A DNA stretch of 64,000 nt from Burkholderiaceae bacterium (GCA_024235995.1 JACKLI010000001.1:1674001-1738000), one strand, 5' to 3'. Shown: positions 26,702 through 36,169, numbered from the stretch's first letter. Notes: generated by a model not told the origin, from the letters alone. Program-made: numbers and translations.

Positions 26702-26908
26702 TCACACCGCCGGCGTGCGCGGCGGCAGGGCCTCCAGCTCCTCGTCCGACAGCGTGCGTGCCTCGGTCTCCAGCATGATGGGGATGCCGTCGCGGATGGG
26801 GTAGGCCAGGCGGGCGGAGCGCGAGATCAGCTCCTGCCGGTCGCGGTCGTAGTCCAGCGGGCCCTTGGTGACGGGGCAGACCAGCAGTGCGAGCAGTTTG
26901 GCGTCCAT
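26702..26908 (-). CDS. ycaR: Trm112/YcaR family small protein
   Basis: A 68-residue Trm112-like protein (UPF0434). It contains LLALLVCPVTKGPLDYDRDRQELIS and LAYPIRDGIPIMLETEAR, the typical zinc-ribbon-like layout with one of the usual cysteines. It lies 34 bases after lpxK on the same strand, as in most proteobacteria. Its role in bacteria is not settled; partnership with methyltransferases is suggested by the eukaryotic family. Confidence 0.92.
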   Translation of the reverse strand: MDAKLLALLVCPVTKGPLDYDRDRQELISRSARLAYPIRDGIPIMLETEARTLSDEELEALPPRTPAV

Positions 26909-26942
26909 GGGGCGGTGCGCGGAGATGGAAGAAAGGGGCAGT

Positions 26943-27968
26943 TTATCGCCGCGCCCGCAGCGCGGCCAGGCGCTCGTCCAGTGCGGCGAAGAAGGCGGCG
27001 GGCACGTCCAGCTGCAGCGGCACGGCCAGGGCGCCGGCGTGGTGGCGCCACAGCTTGACGGCGTCCTTTTCGGTGCAAATCAGGGTCTGGCCCTCATCAG
27101 TCATGCCAAACCAGCTATTGAAATCGTAGTGATCGGGCAGGGCGAACGTTTGCGCCAGCGTCAGCCCGGCCTGGCGCAGCAGGCCGAAGAAGGCCTGGGG
27201 CCGCGCGATGCCGGCCACGGCGGTGAGCGGCCTGCCCTGCAGCGTGCGCAGCGGCACGGCGCTGCCGTCGGCGCGCAGGGCGTGGTCGGCCAGCCGGCGG
27301 GTGGCGGTGAAGGCGGGCTGGGCTGGCCCACCGGGGGCAGGGGCTGGCGGCGCCTCGGTCCACAGCACCAGGTCGGCCGGGCGCGGCCAGGGCTCGCGCA
27401 GGGGGCCGGCGGGCAGCAGCCAGCCGTTGCCGGTGCCGCGCGCGTCGAACACCACGATTTCCACGTCGCGCGCCAGGGCCCGGTGCTGCAGGCCGTCGTC
27501 GCACACCAGCACGTCCACCTCGGGGTGGGCCGCCAGCAGGGCGTGGCCGGCGGCGGCGCGGCGGCGGGCCGCCACCACCGGCACCCGGGCGCGGCGGCGC
27601 AGCAGCAGCGGCTCGTCGCCCACGTCGCGCGGGTCGGCGTCGGGCGTGACCTCGCGCACGTCCTTGGTGCGGCGGCCATGGCCACGCGAGACGATGCCGG
27701 GGCGCCAGCCCTGCGCCTGCAGGTGCTGCACCACGGCCAGGGTGGTGGGCGTCTTGCCGGCGCCGCCGGCGATGACGTTGCCGACCACGATCACCGGCAC
27801 CGGCAGGCGCTCGGTTTTCAGCACGCCGGCGCGGTACAGCGCGTGGCGCAGGCCCAGCAGCGCGCCATAGAGCCGCGACAGCGGCCACAGCGCGCAGGCC
27901 AGCGGGCCGCGCGCGGTCCAGGCCTGCGTCAGGCCTTGCTCCAGCCGGGCGCGGGCGCCTGCGGGCAT
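26943..27968 (-). CDS. lpxK: Tetraacyldisaccharide 4'-kinase
   Basis: Phosphorylates the 4' position of the lipid A disaccharide precursor at the inner membrane; 341 residues. It has an N-terminal hydrophobic region and the P-loop VGNVIAGGAGKTPTTLAV. SRGHGRR and DEPLLLRRR follow, and the late CTEKDAVKLWRHH is characteristic of LpxK. Between LPDHYDFNSW and LICTEKDAVKLW the linker FGMTDEGQT is encoded by a copy of the dispersed repeat. It lies 10 bases after exbD. Confidence 0.97.
   Translation of the reverse strand: MPAGARARLEQGLTQAWTARGPLACALWPLSRLYGALLGLRHALYRAGVLKTERLPVPVIVVGNVIAGGAGKTPTTLAVVQHLQAQGWRPGIVSRGHGRRTKDVREVTPDADPRDVGDEPLLLRRRARVPVVAARRRAAAGHALLAAHPEVDVLVCDDGLQHRALARDVEIVVFDARGTGNGWLLPAGPLREPWPRPADLVLWTEAPPAPAPGGPAQPAFTATRRLADHALRADGSAVPLRTLQGRPLTAVAGIARPQAFFGLLRQAGLTLAQTFALPDHYDFNSWFGMTDEGQTLICTEKDAVKLWRHHAGALAVPLQLDVPAAFFAALDERLAALRARR
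27074..27127 (-). repeat. Dispersed element, copy 4, in frame inside lpxK
   Basis: On the minus strand it reads TTTCAATAGCTGGTTTGGC, then TGATGAGGGCCAGACCCTGATTTGCA. The blocks AATAGCTG, GGCCAGACC and GATTTG align with the other copies. It encodes the loop just before the conserved CTEKDAVK motif. Confidence 0.65.
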
Positions 27969-27978
27969 GGCGGGGACG

Positions 27979-28395
27979 TCAACGGGCGGCGCCGGTCTGC
28001 GCCGCGAAGGTGATGCGCGTGAGGCCCAGGCGGCGCGCGGCCTCCATGGCGGTGACCACCGCCTGGTGCGTGGCCGCCGCGTCGGCGCTGATGATCAGCA
28101 CCGTGTCGGGCGCGGGCTGGGCGGCGCGCAGGGCGTCGGCCACGGCCTCCGCGCTGCGCCCGGCCAGCGGCTGCTTGTCGACGGCGTAGCGGCCGTCGGC
28201 GGCCACGGCGACGACGATCTCCTTGGGCCGGTCGTGCGCGGCGTCGGCGTTGGCCACCGGCAGGGTCAGCTGCAGCTCGGTGAACCGGTTGTAGGTGGTG
28301 GTCAGCATCAGGAAGATCAGGATCACCAGCAGCACGTCGATGAACGGCACCAGGTCGATCTGCGGCTCCTCGGGCTGACGCGGGCGGAACTTCAC
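27979..28395 (-). CDS. exbD: ExbD/TolR-family biopolymer transport protein
   Basis: Inner-membrane protein of the proton-driven ExbBD motor, 138 residues. It has a short cytoplasmic start MKFRPRQPEEPQIDLVPFIDV with the proton-relay aspartate in the single membrane helix (LVPFIDVLLVILIFLMLTTT), and a periplasmic domain with a typical LRAAQPAPDTVLIISADAAATHQAVV segment. Translation starts at a GTG that overlaps the exbB stop (GTGA), so the motor subunits are coupled. No tonB is in the window. Confidence 0.92.
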   Translation of the reverse strand: MKFRPRQPEEPQIDLVPFIDVLLVILIFLMLTTTYNRFTELQLTLPVANADAAHDRPKEIVVAVAADGRYAVDKQPLAGRSAEAVADALRAAQPAPDTVLIISADAAATHQAVVTAMEAARRLGLTRITFAAQTGAAR

Positions 28396-29042
28396 CGCGC
28401 GTCTCCCGAGCCGCCGGGGCACAGCGGCTCCAGGTGGCGGGCAAAGCGCTCGGCGGCCAGCTCCAGCTCCAGCACGTAGCCGTCCACCCGGGCGCGGAAG
28501 TAGCGCCAGAAGATCAGCGCCGGGATGGCAATGATCAGGCCGAAGGCGGTGTTGTACAGCGCGATGGAGATGCCGTGCGCCAGGCTAGCAGGGTTGCCGC
28601 CCGACAGCGAGCCGGTGGGCGCCTGCGAGCCGAAGATCTCGATCATGCCGATGACGGTGCCGAACAGCCCCAGCAGCGGCGCGGCCGAGGCGATGGTGCC
28701 CAGAGCGGGCAGGTAGCGCTCCAGCCGGTGCGCGGCGGTGCGGCCGGCCGCCTCCATGGCGGCGCGCATCTCGGACGCGGTGCAGCGCGGGTTGTTGTTG
28801 ATGGCGCGCCAGCCGGCGGCCAGCACCTGGCCCAGGTGGTTGTGCTGCTCCAGCTGGTTGACCATCTCGGGCGTGGGGGGCGCGCCGAGCGAGACGCCGA
28901 TGGCCTCGTCCACCAGGCCGGGTGAGAGCACGCGCGAGGGCTTGAGCTGGATGAAGCGCTCGACGATGAAGGCCAGCGCCAGCACCGAGCACAGGATCAG
29001 CGGCCAGATCGGCCAGCCGGCCGCTTGTATGATCGAAAGCAA
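28392..29042 (-). CDS. exbB: ExbB/TolQ/MotA-family proton channel protein
   Basis: Channel subunit of the ExbBD energy-transduction motor; 216 residues with three membrane helices (IWPLILCSVLALAFIVERF; around ASAAPLLGLFGTVIGMIEIF; IALYNTAFGLIIAIPALIFWRYF). The conserved threonine-containing GLFGTVIGMI and LYNTAFGL stretches are present. There is no ATG; the start is TTG 29042, five bases after GGAGAA, giving MLSIIQAAGWPIWPL. It heads the exbB-exbD-lpxK-ycaR unit. Confidence 0.93.
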   Translation of the reverse strand: MLSIIQAAGWPIWPLILCSVLALAFIVERFIQLKPSRVLSPGLVDEAIGVSLGAPPTPEMVNQLEQHNHLGQVLAAGWRAINNNPRCTASEMRAAMEAAGRTAAHRLERYLPALGTIASAAPLLGLFGTVIGMIEIFGSQAPTGSLSGGNPASLAHGISIALYNTAFGLIIAIPALIFWRYFRARVDGYVLELELAAERFARHLEPLCPGGSGDAR

Positions 29043-29405
29043 AGGGACTTCTCCGGATGCCGCCCGGGCGTTGCCGGGGCGGTCGAAACAGGTGCAGTGG
29101 GTGGGGCGCGCATGATTATCCACCACCGGCGCGCGCGGCCCGCCTGCGGGTTTCCTGCAGGCCCGTTTCATGAACAGGATCTGTGGATAACTTTGTGAAG
29201 AACCCGGGGTCGGGACGGGCGAAATCCAGCGCTGGCGCGGCTTGTGACAAATTGCTTACAAGATAAGCGAATAAAACATCTTGAAAATCAACAACTTGCT
29301 CCGAACGGTCGTGCGATGGGCGCCGATGCCCCGACCCACACGGGCCTGCGTCGCGCTGTGGAAGAGTGGCGCGGCCCGCAAGCGCCAAACCGCCCGCCAA
29401 AGCGC
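29043..29405. other. Intergenic region between divergent exbB and xseA
   Basis: This 363-base gap holds the promoters of both divergent genes; a notably AT-rich patch lies at 29240-29300. A consensus DnaA box (TTATCCACA, minus strand, 29182-29190) and a one-mismatch box (TTATCCACC, plus strand, 29116-29124) face each other. I see no clear -35/-10 pair with standard spacing and no gene. Confidence 0.5.
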
Positions 29406-30749
29406 ATGAACACTGGGTTTTCGCCGCGCCAGCCTGATTGGACGCCGCCCGTGTGGGCGGTTGGGGCGCTGGCGCACGCCGTGGCGGACGCGCTGGATGC
29501 GCGCTTCAACCCCGTGGCCGTGCGCGGCGAGGTTTCGGGCTTTGCGCGCGCGGCCAGCGGGCATTGCTACTTCACGCTCAAGGACGCCGGCGGGCAGCTG
29601 CGCTGCGCCATGTTCCGGCGCGCCGCCAGCCTGCTGGACTTCGCGCCGCGCGAGGGCGACCAGGTGGAGCTGCGCGCGCGGCTGTCGGTGTACGAGGCGC
29701 GGGGCGATTTGCAGCTGGTGGTCGAGTCGATGACGCGCGCCGGCCAGGGCCAGCTGTTCGAGCAGTTTTTGCTTCTCAAGGCCAGGCTCGAGGCCGAGGG
29801 CCTGTTCGATGCCGGCCGCAAGCGCGCCCTGCCGGCGCAGCCGCGCGGCATCGGCATCGTCACCTCGCTGGGCGCGGCGGCCCTGCACGACGTGCTGACG
29901 GCCCTGGCGCGGCGCGTGCCGCACGTCCCCGTGCTGCTGGCGCCCGCGCCGGTGCAGGGCGAGGGGGCGCCCCAGGCCTTGCGCGATGCGCTATCAAAAT
30001 TGTATCTGCTGGCGCAGAATGGGCGCGGGCTGGATGCCGATTGGGATCAAAAAAACCAGGTTCCGTCGATCGAGCTGATCCTGCTGGTGCGCGGCGGCGG
30101 CTCGATCGAGGACCTGTGGGCCTTCAACGACGAGCAGCTGGCGCGCACCATCGCCGCCAGCCCGGTGCCGGTGGTCGCCGGCATCGGCCACGAGACCGAC
30201 TTCACCATCGCCGACTTCGTGGCCGACCTGCGCGCGCCTACGCCCACCGCCGCCGCCGAGCTGGCCTGCGTGCCGCGCGCGCAGTCGCTGGCCGAGCTGC
30301 AGCAGGCCGGGCAGCGCCTGCAGCGCGCGCTGCAGCGGCGGCTGGACGCCGAGGCCCAGCGCGTGGACCGGCTGGCCGCGCGGCTGGGGCGGCCCTCGGG
30401 CGCCGTCGCGACCGAGCAGCTGCGCCTGGCGCGCTGGGGCCAGCGCCTGCAGCATGCCGGCGCCGGGCGCCTGCAGCGCGAGCGCGAGCGCGTGGCCCGC
30501 GCCGCCGAGCGCCTGCCCGTCGCGCTGCAACGCGCCCTGCAGGCGCAGCAGCAGCGCCTGGAGCGCGCCGAGCTGCGCCTGGGCCTGCTCGACCCGCGCC
30601 TGGTGCTCGAGCGCGGCTACGCCTGGCTGCAGGACGCGTCGGGCCAGCCGGTGACGCGCGCTCGGCAAGCCCAGGCCGGGCAGGCGCTGGCCGCCACGCT
30701 GGCCGACGGCACGCTCGAGATGACCGTCACCGGGCGCAGCTTGCGCTGA
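29406..30749 (+). CDS. xseA: Exodeoxyribonuclease VII large subunit
   Basis: Catalytic subunit of ExoVII, which degrades single-stranded DNA; 447 residues. The N-terminal OB-fold contains VRGEVSGFARAASGHCYFTLKD. The nuclease core shows PRGIGIVTSLGAAALHDVL, VRGGGSIEDLWAFNDE, GIGHETDFTIADFVAD and APTPTAAAE. A long coiled coil follows and the C-terminus has DPRLVLERGYAWL. ATG 29406 starts MNTGFSPRQPDWTPPVWAVG. Residues 196-218, just before VRGGGSIED, are encoded by a dispersed repeat and replace the normally short linker. Confidence 0.97.
   Translation: MNTGFSPRQPDWTPPVWAVGALAHAVADALDARFNPVAVRGEVSGFARAASGHCYFTLKDAGGQLRCAMFRRAASLLDFAPREGDQVELRARLSVYEARGDLQLVVESMTRAGQGQLFEQFLLLKARLEAEGLFDAGRKRALPAQPRGIGIVTSLGAAALHDVLTALARRVPHVPVLLAPAPVQGEGAPQALRDALSKLYLLAQNGRGLDADWDQKNQVPSIELILLVRGGGSIEDLWAFNDEQLARTIAASPVPVVAGIGHETDFTIADFVADLRAPTPTAAAELACVPRAQSLAELQQAGQRLQRALQRRLDAEAQRVDRLAARLGRPSGAVATEQLRLARWGQRLQHAGAGRLQRERERVARAAERLPVALQRALQAQQQRLERAELRLGLLDPRLVLERGYAWLQDASGQPVTRARQAQAGQALAATLADGTLEMTVTGRSLR
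29991..30055 (+). repeat. Dispersed element, copy 5, in frame inside xseA
   Basis: Reads CTATCAAAATTGTATCTGCT, GGCGC, then GGGCTGGATGCCGATTGG and ATCAAAAA. It is clearly AT-richer than the surrounding gene and aligns with all shared blocks. It encodes 22 residues in frame with no stop. Confidence 0.75.
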
Positions 30750-30829
30750 GTTCCTACAATGGCTGGGTGTGCCGCGGCGGCCGCTGGCCGCCCGGCGCCC
30801 GATTCATTGTTGAGAACAGGAGAACCCGC

Positions 30830-31411
30830 ATGGAACGCACCCTTCCCCCCCTGCCGTACCCGATCGACGCCCTGGCGCCCGCCTACAGCCAGGAAACGCT
30901 GGAATACCACCACGGCAAGCACCACAAGGCCTACGTCGACAAGCTCAACGAGCTGCAAAAGGGCACCGAGTTCGAGAATATGGAGCTGGAGGCCATCATC
31001 AAGAAGGCCCAGGGCGGCATCTTCAACCAGGCCGCGCAGATCTGGAACCACACCTTCTTCTGGAACTGCATGAAGCCGCAAGGCGGCGGCGAGCCCGCCG
31101 GCGCGCTGGCCGCGGCCATCGCCAAGAAGTGGGGCAGCTACGCCGACTTCAAAAAGGCCTTTGCCGCCAGCGCGGGCGGCAACTTCGGCAGCGGCTGGAC
31201 CTGGCTGGTGAAAAAGGCCGACGGCAGCGTCGACATCGTCAACACCAGCAACGCTGGCAACCCCATGACGGCCGGCGACAAGCCCCTGCTGACGGTGGAC
31301 GTGTGGGAGCACGCCTACTACATCGACTACCGCAACGCGCGGCCCAAGTTCGTCGAGGCCTTCTTCGACAAGCTGGTCAACTGGGACTTCGCGGGCAAGA
31401 ACTTCGCCTGA
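30830..31411 (+). CDS. sodB: Superoxide dismutase (Fe type)
   Basis: Cytosolic Fe-superoxide dismutase, 193 residues. The metal ligands are the first histidine in EYHHGKHHKAYVDKLNEL, NHTFFWNCM, and the Asp and His of DVWEHAYYIDY. NFGSGWTWLV is also present. The length and FFWNCM/GGGEP region favour the SodB iron group. A TACAAT -10 box lies at 30755-30760. AACAGGAGAA gives the Shine-Dalgarno sequence, and a terminator follows the stop. Confidence 0.96.
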   Translation: MERTLPPLPYPIDALAPAYSQETLEYHHGKHHKAYVDKLNELQKGTEFENMELEAIIKKAQGGIFNQAAQIWNHTFFWNCMKPQGGGEPAGALAAAIAKKWGSYADFKKAFAASAGGNFGSGWTWLVKKADGSVDIVNTSNAGNPMTAGDKPLLTVDVWEHAYYIDYRNARPKFVEAFFDKLVNWDFAGKNFA

Positions 31412-31430
31412 TCGGCGTTCATCCGCATGC

Positions 31431-31455
31431 AAAAGCCGCCTTCGGGCGGCTTTTT
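31431..31455 (+). terminator. Terminator after sodB
   Basis: AAAGCCGCC and GGCGGCTTT pair around TTCG and run into TTTTT. Confidence 0.92.
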
Positions 31456-31473
31456 CGTGGGAAGCAACAAGAC

Positions 31474-31932
31474 TCAGGGGTGCTGGAACACGCTGCCGCG
31501 CAGCTTGTGCCCGGCCTTGACGTGGTGCTCGGCGAACCAGCCCTGGTTCATCTCCAGCACGTAGCGCACCGGCTTGGCCGAGCAGTGGCTGCTCTCGTCC
31601 AGCGGCTTCATGTCGGCCAGGTTGACGATGGTGCCGTCGTCGGCGACGAAGGCCGCCGTCAGCGGAATCAACGTGTTCTTCATCCAGAAGCACTGCTCGC
31701 CCGGCTGCTCGAACACGAACAGCATGCCCTCGGTCTGCGGCATCTGGCGGCGGTGCATCAGGCCGGTCTGGCGCTGCAGCGGGGTGCTGGCGACCTGGGC
31801 GTCGATGCGGTACATGCCGACGCCCAGCTGCACGCGCGGCAGGTTGAGCTGCGGCGCGTCCTGCGCCCATGCGCCGGCGCACCCGGCAGTCAGGCTGATG
31901 AGCAGGAACAGGCGGCGGGCGAGCTTGGACAT
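31474..31932 (-). CDS. DUF192 family exported protein
   Basis: A 152-residue exported protein: signal peptide (MSKLARRLFLLISLTAGCAGAWA), then the DUF192 domain with ASTPLQRQTGLMHRRQMPQTEGMLFVFEQPGEQCFWMKNTLIPL and the late YVLEMNQGWFAEHHVKAGHKL. The family is widespread and secreted but has no agreed function. A cysteine just before the mature part (TAGCAGA) could be a lipobox, but signal peptidase I cleavage at AWA-Q is equally plausible. It stands alone between terminators. Confidence 0.9.
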   Translation of the reverse strand: MSKLARRLFLLISLTAGCAGAWAQDAPQLNLPRVQLGVGMYRIDAQVASTPLQRQTGLMHRRQMPQTEGMLFVFEQPGEQCFWMKNTLIPLTAAFVADDGTIVNLADMKPLDESSHCSAKPVRYVLEMNQGWFAEHHVKAGHKLRGSVFQHP

Positions 31933-31973
31933 GGGTTCTCGGGTGGTCGGAAATCAAAAACGGACAGGCATGC

Positions 31974-32009
31974 AAAAGCCTGCAAAACGACTGGCATTTT
32001 GCAGGCTTT
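31974..32009 (-). terminator. Terminator of the small His/Lys-rich protein gene
   Basis: AAAGCCTGCAAAA and TTTTGCAGGCTTT pair around nine bases, 30 bases after the stop on the minus strand. Confidence 0.75.
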
Positions 32010-32038
32010 GGGTCAGGGGGCTTGTGGCCCCTTGTCGC

Positions 32039-32257
32039 TCAGGCGGCCGGCTTGGCGGCGGCTTTCTTGGCGTGCTTCTTGGAAGACTTCTTGGCGTGCT
32101 TCTTGGTGCTGGATTTGGTGGCCTTGGCGGCGGGGGCAGCAGCCGGGGCCTCGGCGGCGGTGGGCGCGGCCGCTGCAGCGGGGGCGGCGGCCGGTGCCTG
32201 GGCCCATGCGCCGCAGGCGATGAGGGCGGCGGTCAGTGCGGTGAGGAGTTTTTTCAT
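32039..32257 (-). CDS. Small exported Ala/Lys/His-rich protein (Asr-like)
   Basis: A 72-residue product: signal peptide MKKLLTALTAALIACGAWA, an Ala/Pro linker, then STKKHAKKSSKKHAKK, two copies of an eight-residue (S)xKKHAKK unit, and AAAKPAA. The composition and layout resemble the acid-shock protein Asr, which is exported and made of His/Lys/Ala repeats. This is by composition only. It has its own terminator. The DNA is GC-rich with synonymous lysine codon AAG throughout, matching its neighbours. Acid protection or envelope binding is a guess. Confidence 0.7.
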   Translation of the reverse strand: MKKLLTALTAALIACGAWAQAPAAAPAAAAAPTAAEAPAAAPAAKATKSSTKKHAKKSSKKHAKKAAAKPAA

Positions 32258-32463
32258 GATGACGTTTTCCGGACAGGGTTGGATGGAATGCAGAGCGGCG
32301 ATCGTCGTGCTGCCCCTCCTTAACGGCGCTGATGTTCCGGCCGTTGACGGCGCCGCGCACACAGGACGTGCATGGCGGTGTCGGTAGAATTTCCATCGTC
32401 CGGGGCGCGCGCCGCCGCACCGCGCGCATCCCCCTTTTGTCGCATTGCACGGAGACACACCGC

Positions 32464-33723
<1,260 letters not shown>

Positions 33724-33732
33724 CCGATGCCT

Positions 33733-33774
33733 GGTCGATAAAAAAACCGCCCGAGGGCGGTTTTTTTATCGACC
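33733..33774. terminator. Bidirectional terminator between icd and ppiD
   Basis: A perfect inverted repeat with 20-base arms (GGTCGATAAAAAAACCGCCC and its complement) around GA. It carries A and T runs on both sides, so it serves both convergent genes. Confidence 0.95.
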
Positions 33775-33783
33775 GTGCTCGGC

Positions 33784-35721
33784 CTATCGGCGCGGGGCGC
33801 CGAGCTCGTCCACCTTGGGCATGGGCACCAGGATCTTGGCCTTGTAGCGCACCTTGAGCAGGTCGTAGTCGCTGCGCACCTCGGCCAGGGTCCACAGCTG
33901 GGTGTAGCGGGTGCGGCTTTGCGCCTTCTGCTCGGCGCTTTGCTCGGCCGGCGGCAGCACCTTGTCGATCTGGGCCAGGGCGTAGCCTTCGGCGCCCAGG
34001 TCCACGCCGACGAAGTGGGGCAGCTTGGTGGGGTCGGCGCGCAGCACGGCCTCGACCAGGGCGGCGGACTGGTCCTGCGGCGCGTCGCGCGAGATGGCGA
34101 TCGGCGCCGGCAGGCCGGTGGCGCTGGCGGGCTTGGCCAGCCAGGCCTTGAGCTTGGCCTGGCCGTCCTCGCGCGCCAGCTCGGCGCTGCGCTGGGCGAT
34201 GAAGGCCGTGCGCACGGCATCCTGAACCTCGGCGAAGGGCTTGGCGTGGGCGGCGGTGTGCGCCAGCACGCGGCCGGAGGCGAGCTGGTTGGGGCCCACC
34301 TCGATGGCCTCGGTGTTGCGCTTGTTGTTCAGCGCGTCGGCGCTGAACAGCGCGCCCAGGAACTTGGGGTTGGCCAGGGCGCCGGTGGCGTCCTTGGTCG
34401 GGGCGCGGGTGACGCCATCGGCGGTGCGGATGGCCAGCCCCAGCTTGTCGGCCACGGGCTTGAGGCTGTCGGACTGCTCGTACACCCCGTTGGTGAAGGT
34501 GTCGGCCAGTTCGGCGAACTGCTTTTGCGCGCGCTGCGTGCGCAACTGGTCCTCCAGCTTGGGGCGCTCCTGCTCGAAGGGCGGCACCTTGGCCGGCTTG
34601 ATGCCGGTCAACTCGATGATGTGGTAGCCGAAGTCGCTTGACACCAGGTCGCTGATGTCGCCCACCTTGGCCAGCTTGAAGGTGGCCTGGGCGATGGCGG
34701 GGTCGGTGCCTTTTTGCTGCTGGAACCAGCCCAGGTCGCCTCCGCTGGGCGCGCTGACGTCGTCGCTGGAATTCTTCTTGGCGATCTCGGCGAACTGCCC
34801 CGGCGCGGCGCGCAGCTCGGCCAGCAGCGCCTCGGCCTTGGCCTTGGCCTTCTCGCGCTCGGCCGCGGGCGCGTCCTTGGGCGCGGCGACCAGGATGTGG
34901 CTGGCGCGGCGCTCCTCGGGCGAGCCCAGGGTGGCGGCGTTCTGCTCGTAGTAGGTGCGCAGGTCCTGCTCGCTGACGTTGACGGCTTTCTTGACGCTGT
35001 CCAGGTCGAGCACGGTGTATTCGATGTTGACCGATTCGGGCACCTGGTACTGCATCTCGTGCGTCTTGTAGTAGCCCTGCAGGTCGGCCTCGGTCGGGTT
35101 GACCTTGGCGGTGAAGTCCTTGGGCGCCAGGCGCAGCACGCGCACCTCGCGCCGCTCCAGGAAGGCGTTCATGGCGGCGTCCACGTTGGCCTGGCTGACC
35201 AGTTCGGAGTTGGCGATGCCGGCCAGCACCTGCTGCATCGACAGGTCGCTGCGCATGCGCGCCTCGAAGCCCTCGGGCGTCAGGCCCTGGGCGGCCAGCA
35301 GGCGCTTGTAGCCTTCCATGTCCAGCCGGCCGTCGGCGCCGCGCAGGCTGGCGATGGCGGGGTCCTGCTCCAGCGCCGCGGCCAGCGCGGCGTCGCTCAC
35401 CATCAGGTGCTCGCCCTGGGCGGCGGCGGCCAGCACGCGGTCGCGCACCAGGCGCTCGAGCGAGGCGTACTTCATCACCGGCGAGTCCAGCAGGTTCAGG
35501 TCCAGCGCGGGGTTGGCCGCGCGCGCGCGGTCCACCTCCAGGCGGTGGGCGTTGTCCCATTCGGTCTGCGTGATGGCGTGGCCGTCCACCTCGGCCACCT
35601 TGTTGGCACCCTCGTTGAAGCGGCCGTAGCCTTCGATGCCGAAGAAGATGAACGAGGGAAAGACCAGCAGACCCAAGATCCACATGATGATCTTGTTGTG
35701 CTTGCGGATGGCGTCGAACAT
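33784..35721 (-). CDS. ppiD: SurA N-terminal domain/PpiD-type periplasmic peptidyl-prolyl isomerase
   Basis: Membrane-anchored periplasmic chaperone, 645 residues. The start MFDAIRKHNKIIMWILGLLVFPSFIFFGIEGY has a single membrane anchor (about 11-30). A SurA-N-like helical chaperone domain follows (about 40-200). A parvulin domain (about 270-370) has RRASHILVAAP, ISSDFGYHIIELTGI-type sequence and GGDLGWFQQQKG. The C-terminus is a long alpha-rich region. It helps outer-membrane and exported proteins fold after leaving the Sec channel. Length and layout match PpiD. Possibly transcribed alone; a tRNA-Val gene lies upstream. Confidence 0.94.
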   Translation of the reverse strand: MFDAIRKHNKIIMWILGLLVFPSFIFFGIEGYGRFNEGANKVAEVDGHAITQTEWDNAHRLEVDRARAANPALDLNLLDSPVMKYASLERLVRDRVLAAAAQGEHLMVSDAALAAALEQDPAIASLRGADGRLDMEGYKRLLAAQGLTPEGFEARMRSDLSMQQVLAGIANSELVSQANVDAAMNAFLERREVRVLRLAPKDFTAKVNPTEADLQGYYKTHEMQYQVPESVNIEYTVLDLDSVKKAVNVSEQDLRTYYEQNAATLGSPEERRASHILVAAPKDAPAAEREKAKAKAEALLAELRAAPGQFAEIAKKNSSDDVSAPSGGDLGWFQQQKGTDPAIAQATFKLAKVGDISDLVSSDFGYHIIELTGIKPAKVPPFEQERPKLEDQLRTQRAQKQFAELADTFTNGVYEQSDSLKPVADKLGLAIRTADGVTRAPTKDATGALANPKFLGALFSADALNNKRNTEAIEVGPNQLASGRVLAHTAAHAKPFAEVQDAVRTAFIAQRSAELAREDGQAKLKAWLAKPASATGLPAPIAISRDAPQDQSAALVEAVLRADPTKLPHFVGVDLGAEGYALAQIDKVLPPAEQSAEQKAQSRTRYTQLWTLAEVRSDYDLLKVRYKAKILVPMPKVDELGAPRR

Positions 35722-35762
35722 GCGGGAGGCTCTGGGTTGCGTGCGGGGGCTGCGCGGGGAAC

Positions 35763-35791
35763 AAGAAAAAAGGCGAACCGTCGTTCGCCTT
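35763..35791 (-). terminator. Terminator of tRNA-Val
   Basis: AAGGCGAAC and GTTCGCCTT pair around CGTC. On the minus strand the stem runs into TTTTTT. Confidence 0.88.
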
Positions 35792-35800
35792 CACATCAAT

Positions 35801-35876
35801 TGGTGGGTGCTGACGGGGTCGAACCGCCGACCTACGCCTTGTAAGGGCGCCGCTCTACCAACTGAGCTAAGCACCC
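35801..35876 (-). tRNA. tRNA-Val (anticodon TAC)
   Basis: A 76-base minus-strand gene with acceptor GGGTGCT/AGCACCC, D arm TTAGCTCAGTTGGTAGAGC, loop CTTACAA (anticodon TAC), T arm GGTTCGACCC and an encoded CCA. It lies between hupB and ppiD on the same strand. Confidence 0.97.
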
Positions 35877-35896
35877 CAGCCGAACCGATGCAAATG

Positions 35897-36169
35897 TCAG
35901 TTCAGCGCGTCCTTCAGCGCCTTGCCGGGACGGAACTTGGGTACCTTGGCGGACTTGATTTTAATCGTTGCGCCGGTGCGGGGGTTGCGGCCGGTGCGAG
36001 CTGCGCGCTTGCCGACGGCAAAGGTGCCAAAGCCCACCAGCGAGACGGTGCCGCCCTTGCGCAGGGTGGTCTTGACGGCGCCGATGGTGGCCTCGAGCGC
36101 GCGCGTGGCGGCGGCCTTGGAAATGTCGGCGTTCTTGGCGATGTGTTCGATCAGCTCGGTCTTGTTCAC
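35897..36169 (-). CDS. hupB: DNA-binding protein HU
   Basis: Histone-like nucleoid protein HU, 90 residues. It contains the dimerisation helices VNKTELIEHIAKNADISKAAA and the DNA-intercalating beta-arm GFGTFAVGKRAARTGRNPRTGATIKI, ending in PKFRPGKALKDALN. GTG 36169 is the start, with GAGGGG eight bases upstream; a longer reading to 36235 has no support. The 277-base gap upstream (36170-36446) contains no gene I can support. Confidence 0.97.
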   Translation of the reverse strand: MNKTELIEHIAKNADISKAAATRALEATIGAVKTTLRKGGTVSLVGFGTFAVGKRAARTGRNPRTGATIKIKSAKVPKFRPGKALKDALN

